The position numbers were made by a program, and so were the translations under genes. A model generated the notes under the pieces. It was not told where the DNA came from and searched no databases. It was given only the letters and a program-made list of their open reading frames with translations. Shown here one piece after another: positions 60,611-64,000 of a DNA stretch of 64,000 nt. Source of the DNA: Pseudomonadota bacterium (GTDB lineage: Bacteria; Pseudomonadota; Alphaproteobacteria; Rhizobiales; Hyphomicrobiaceae); the NCBI GenBank assembly GCA_023423275.1, contig JAFAFW010000058.1, positions 124,001-188,000 of the forward strand, written 5' to 3'. Numbering within the stretch: the stretch's first letter is position 1; each line of letters starts with the position of its first letter.

Positions 60611-61525
60611 TCAAGCTTTCGACAGGCGCGCCCGCTCGACCTGGACGAGATCGCACAACACGTCTGCCATGGCCGAAAAGTCCTGACTTCCATAACCCCG
60701 CGCACGGGCGCCGGAGAACGCTTCACGGGTTGCTGCTGCGACCGGCAGCGGCAGCCGCGCCGTATTTGCCGCGCCCACGATCAGCGACAGGTCCTTGTGA
60801 GCCAGATCAATCGTGAAACCCGGCGATGTATCGCCTGCCAGCACCTTGTTCGGCCAATTGATCTTGAGCTGACCGTTGGTCGCCGTCGTGCCGTGGATGA
60901 CGTCCAGCGTCTTGCCGAGATCCAGCCCGAACCGTTGCGACAGTGCCAGCGCTTCGGCGTTGAGCTGGCATGAGATGATCGCCAGGTAATTGTTAACCAG
61001 CTTCGTGCGCGTGCCAGTCCCGCCCGGTCCGCAATGATGGACCGTCGTACCCATGGCATCCAGCAATGGCTTGACGCGCTCGAAATCGTCCGGCTCGGCG
61101 CCGACCATGAACAGGCTCTCGCCCCGCTCCGCGTGCCAGGCGAGCCGGCCGATCGGGGCATCGACAGCCCTGAAACCGCGGCGCTTGGCTTCTGCGTGCA
61201 GGGCGTCCGTGGTTTCCGGCTCGACGGTCGAAAGATCCATCACCAGCGTGCCCGGCTTGGCGTGATCGAACAGGCCACCGGCCCCCGTGATCGTCGCGGT
61301 CACTTCCTTGCCGGCTGGCAGCACGGTGATGATGAGGCTGCACTGCCTTGCCACGTCAGCGACATCCTTGGCTGCCGTCGCGCCCAAAGCCACCAGCGCC
61401 TCCATCGGCTCCGGCTTGACGTCGTAAACGACCAGATTGAAGCCCTTCTTGACGCAGTTGGCGGCCATGCCGCGACCCATCGCACCGAGCCCGATGAAGC
61501 CGATCGTTTCGTCCTTGGTAGCCAT
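60611..61525 (-). CDS. Beta-hydroxyacid dehydrogenase (3-hydroxyisobutyrate/2-hydroxy-3-oxopropionate family)
   Basis: A 304-residue NAD(P)-dependent enzyme: Rossmann GLGAMG (12-17), the catalytic Lys175 in GTRTKLVNNY, and the family's GPGGTGTRTK. The usual substrate-binding DAPVSGG is here DAPIGR (123-128), as I recall for sulfolactaldehyde reductases and relatives. So the substrate may not be 3-hydroxyisobutyrate. It is divergent from the LldD-like gene and downstream-independent of htrA. Substrate unknown. Confidence 0.82.
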   Translation of the reverse strand: MATKDETIGFIGLGAMGRGMAANCVKKGFNLVVYDVKPEPMEALVALGATAAKDVADVARQCSLIITVLPAGKEVTATITGAGGLFDHAKPGTLVMDLSTVEPETTDALHAEAKRRGFRAVDAPIGRLAWHAERGESLFMVGAEPDDFERVKPLLDAMGTTVHHCGPGGTGTRTKLVNNYLAIISCQLNAEALALSQRFGLDLGKTLDVIHGTTATNGQLKINWPNKVLAGDTSPGFTIDLAHKDLSLIVGAANTARLPLPVAAATREAFSGARARGYGSQDFSAMADVLCDLVQVERARLSKA

Positions 61526-61698
61526 GACAATTCCATCCCTGCACTTTGCTCTTATGGGGATGTTCTGGCAGCAACGTGCAGTCAGGACAAGGATGCAGTC
61601 GGGCAGATCGGCGTCGATGACAGGTCTGTGTTGACCGGACGTCAGAACTGGACGAAAGCTTGCGCCCGAATGTTTATCCGTCGGGGGAAGCGTCACCT

Positions 61699-62865
61699 AT
61701 GGCCGAAGCCATCACCTGCATCGAGGATCTTCGCATTCTCGCGAAACGGCGTGTGCCGCGCATGTTCTATGATTATGCGGATTCCGGCGCCTGGACCGAG
61801 GGCACCTATCGCGCCAACGAGGCGGATTTCCGCGACATCTATCTGCGCCAGCGGGTGGCGGTCGATATGTCGAACCGGACACTCGCGACAACCATGATCG
61901 GCCAACCGGTCAGCATGCCCGTCGCGCTGGCCCCCGTTGGCCTCACCGGCATGCAGCATGCGGATGGTGAAATCCTGGCGGCCCGCGCCGCGGCGGCGGC
62001 CGGCGTCCCCTTCACGCTCTCGACCATGAGCATCTGCTCGATCGAGGACGTGGCCGAGAACACCAGCAAGCCATTCTGGTTTCAGCTCTACGTCATGCGC
62101 GACAAGGACTTCATCAATCGTCTGATCGCCCGCGCAAAATCAGCCGGGTGTTCGGCGCTGGTCCTGACGCTCGATCTGCAGATCCTCGGCCAGCGTCATA
62201 AGGACGTGAAGAACGGCCTTACCGCGCCGCCGCGCCTGACGATCCCGAACATCGCCAATATCGCCTTCAAACCGCGCTGGTGGATGGCCATGATGGGCAC
62301 CAAGCGGCGCACATTCCGCAACATCGTCGGGCACGCGAAAGGCGTCGGCGACATGACCGCGCTGTCATCGTGGACCGCCGAGCAGTTCGACCCGACGCTG
62401 AGCTGGGACGATGTCAAGCGCATCAAGGATCAGTGGGGTGGCAAGCTGATCCTCAAGGGCATCCTCGATCCGGAAGATGCCCAAAAGGCGGCCGAGAGTG
62501 GAGCCGACGCGCTGATCGTGTCCAACCACGGCGGGCGCCAACTCGACGGTGCGCTGTCCTCCGTGGCCGCGCTGCCGGGTATTGCGCAGGCCGTCGGAAG
62601 CCGCATCGAAGTGCTGATGGACGGCGGCATCCGGTCCGGCCAGGACATCATCAAGGCGCTCGCATTGGGCGCCAAGGGCGTCTTTATTGGCCGTTCCTAC
62701 ATCTACGGCCTCGGCGCGATGGGGCAGGAGGGTGTTGCCAAATCGCTGGAGATCATCCGCAAGGAGCTGGATATCACGATGGCGCTCTGCGGCCTGCGCG
62801 ACGTCAAGAACGTGACATCGGATATCCTGACACGGAAGCCGGACATTCTGGCCGGGATCAAGTAA
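61699..62865 (+). CDS. lldD: FMN-dependent alpha-hydroxyacid (L-lactate) dehydrogenase
   Basis: A 388-residue flavoenzyme of the L-lactate dehydrogenase/glycolate oxidase family. FMN contacts and active-site residues are in FYDYADSGAWTEGTYRAN, LSTMSICSIEDV, QLYVMRD, the catalytic His-Arg SNHGGRQLDGALSS, and DGGIRSGQDIIKALALGAKGVFIGR. It oxidises L-lactate or a related 2-hydroxyacid and delivers electrons to the respiratory chain. ATG 61699 follows GGGGGAAG. It is divergent from the hydroxyacid dehydrogenase; the two may process related hydroxy acids (inference). Confidence 0.92.
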   Translation: MAEAITCIEDLRILAKRRVPRMFYDYADSGAWTEGTYRANEADFRDIYLRQRVAVDMSNRTLATTMIGQPVSMPVALAPVGLTGMQHADGEILAARAAAAAGVPFTLSTMSICSIEDVAENTSKPFWFQLYVMRDKDFINRLIARAKSAGCSALVLTLDLQILGQRHKDVKNGLTAPPRLTIPNIANIAFKPRWWMAMMGTKRRTFRNIVGHAKGVGDMTALSSWTAEQFDPTLSWDDVKRIKDQWGGKLILKGILDPEDAQKAAESGADALIVSNHGGRQLDGALSSVAALPGIAQAVGSRIEVLMDGGIRSGQDIIKALALGAKGVFIGRSYIYGLGAMGQEGVAKSLEIIRKELDITMALCGLRDVKNVTSDILTRKPDILAGIK

Positions 62866-62885
62866 GGGCACTGGAGGCGCGGGAG

Positions 62886-64000
62886 TTATACGGCCTCCAG
62901 GAAACGCTCCGCGGTCGCGAGGTCGACGGACACGAGCTGGCTCACGCCCTTCTCGCCCATGGTGACGCCGAACAGGCGATTCATCCGCGCCATCGTCATC
63001 GGATGGTGGGTGATGACCAGGAACCGTGTCTCGGTCTCTTTCGCCATCTGCTCCATCAGCGTCGAGAAGCGATCGACGTTGGCGTCGTCCAGCGGCGCGT
63101 CGACCTCGTCGAGCACGCAGATCGGCGAGGGATTGGTGAGAAACACCGCGAAGATCAACGACAGCGCCGTCAGCGTCTGCTCGCCACCCGACAACAATGA
63201 CAGTGTTGCCGGCTTCTTGCCCGGCGGCTTGGCGATAATCTCCAATCCGCCTTCGAGGGGATCGTCGCTCTCGACCATTTCGAGCTTCGCTTCGCCGCCA
63301 CCAAAGAGCGTCGTGAAGAGGCGGCGGAAGTGGTCATCCACGACGTTGAACGCATCCTGCAGGCGTTTTCTGGCTTCGCGATTGAGCTGGCCTATGCCAC
63401 CACGCAGGCTGGCGATCGCGGATTCGATATCCGTCTTTTCGGTCTCCATGCGGATGAACTGCTCTTGCAGAACCTGCAGCTCTTCCTCCGCCTGAAGATT
63501 GACGCCGCCGAGCCGCTCGCGATCTGCCCTCAGCCGCGCCAGATGCCGATCGACATCCGGCAGAGACGGCAAGGATGAGCCCGGCTTGGCCTCGGCAATC
63601 TCGAGACATCCTTCCGGCGCGACACCCAGTACATCGCGGATCTTTGCGACTTCTTCGCTGCGCCGTTGCCGGACGGCTTCAAGTCTGGCTTCGGTCCGGG
63701 CACGCGCTTCCCGTTCGCCCATTACGGCCGTTTGCGCCGCGCGCAATGCCTGGGCGGAGTCGCGCAGCGCGTTATCGGCTCGCGCGAGATTGTCCGCTGC
63801 AGCGCGCCGCTCGTCTTCGGCCTGGCTCAATGCGCTCAGAAGCTTGTGCCTTTTGTCCTCGATCAGCGGCGGGAGCTTCGCCAGCTCGTCCAATTCTTCC
63901 GTGGTTTCCGTCAAGCGCGCACGCAGCGCGCTGATCTGATGCTCGGCGCTCGCGCTGCGCTCCGCCCAACGCGTACGTTCCGCGGTTGCTGCGGCGCGGC
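62886..64000 (-). CDS. smc: Chromosome segregation protein SMC (C-terminal part)
   Basis: The frame stays open to the window edge, so this is the C-terminal ~371 residues of SMC. It contains part of the coiled coil (SAEHQISALRARLTE, LEKLPP region) and the C-terminal ATPase head: the signature LSGGEQTLTALSLIF, the Walker B ICVLDEVDAPLDDANVDRF and the H/D-loop region (LVITHHPMTMARMN). It organises the chromosome with ScpA/B. Its 5' part lies beyond the window. Confidence 0.95.
   Translation of the reverse strand, partial: RAAATAERTRWAERSASAEHQISALRARLTETTEELDELAKLPPLIEDKRHKLLSALSQAEDERRAAADNLARADNALRDSAQALRAAQTAVMGEREARARTEARLEAVRQRRSEEVAKIRDVLGVAPEGCLEIAEAKPGSSLPSLPDVDRHLARLRADRERLGGVNLQAEEELQVLQEQFIRMETEKTDIESAIASLRGGIGQLNREARKRLQDAFNVVDDHFRRLFTTLFGGGEAKLEMVESDDPLEGGLEIIAKPPGKKPATLSLLSGGEQTLTALSLIFAVFLTNPSPICVLDEVDAPLDDANVDRFSTLMEQMAKETETRFLVITHHPMTMARMNRLFGVTMGEKGVSQLVSVDLATAERFLEAV

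Noticed and set aside
1..64000. CRISPR arrays, rRNA, complete tRNA, intact insertion sequences, prophage or attachment sites
   Set aside because: Looked for and not seen; only REP-like hairpins were found.

Overview
The window reads as a chromosomal piece of a GC-rich alphaproteobacterium, most likely of the Hyphomicrobiales (Rhizobiales), perhaps a Xanthobacteraceae/Nitrobacteraceae-type soil or freshwater heterotroph. This rests on a malic enzyme fused to a phosphotransacetylase-like domain, an MrpA-MrpB fusion antiporter, paired DUF465 proteins, purEK close to rpsU, a prkA-yeaH-spoVR operon, REP-like intergenic hairpins and many catabolic and transport genes. That is inference from gene content; no rRNA or other phylogenetic marker was aligned. 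I see about 51 protein genes, no tRNA or rRNA, no CRISPR array, no intact insertion sequence and no classical helix-turn-helix regulator.

Layout. 0-9 kb: a fumarylacetoacetate-hydrolase-family enzyme, a TPR lipoprotein-size protein, two MFS transporters, a ketopantoate-reductase-like protein, a hemerythrin-like protein and maeB. 9.0-14.8 kb: a complete Mrp Na+/H+ antiporter operon (mrpAB-C-D-E-F-G) with translationally overlapping genes. 14.8-22.1 kb: a class III CoA-transferase, divergent from a diverged 2-oxoglutarate-dehydrogenase E1 paralogue, then a cystathionine-lyase-type PLP enzyme, a DapA-family aldolase and a CobW-type metallochaperone GTPase.

22.1-38.6 kb is the most distinctive accessory block. 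It holds a polyamine-type ABC importer whose operon starts with an amidohydrolase, a 688-residue alpha/beta hydrolase, a second paralogous amidohydrolase, a DMT exporter, hydantoinase/oxoprolinase subunits A and B, a TRAP transporter without a substrate-binding gene, a nitrilase-superfamily amidase and an unrecognised 203-residue protein. Together they look like uptake and stepwise C-N/ester hydrolysis of one or more cyclic amide, hydantoin or carbamoyl compounds; the substrate is unknown.

39.5-49.5 kb: the prkA-yeaH-spoVR stress-kinase operon, a 628-bp gene-free stretch, a large protein with a degenerate class III cyclase domain, an AAA ATPase and TPR-like repeats, a CBS-pair protein and a short-chain dehydrogenase. 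49.6-56.1 kb: propionyl-CoA synthetase, a TauE/SafE exporter, a fatty-acyl-CoA ligase, an aspartate-dehydrogenase-like protein and a DMT transporter. 56.2-64 kb is housekeeping: two head-to-head DUF465 genes, purE-purK, rpsU with a glycine-rich tail, an HtrA-type protease, a beta-hydroxyacid dehydrogenase, an L-lactate-dehydrogenase-type flavoenzyme and the 3' part of smc, cut by the window end.

The best candidates for something undescribed are the 22-39 kb catabolic/transport block, the pseudo-cyclase/AAA/TPR protein beside prkA, and the orphan SucA-like E1 enzyme with its divergent CoA-transferase.
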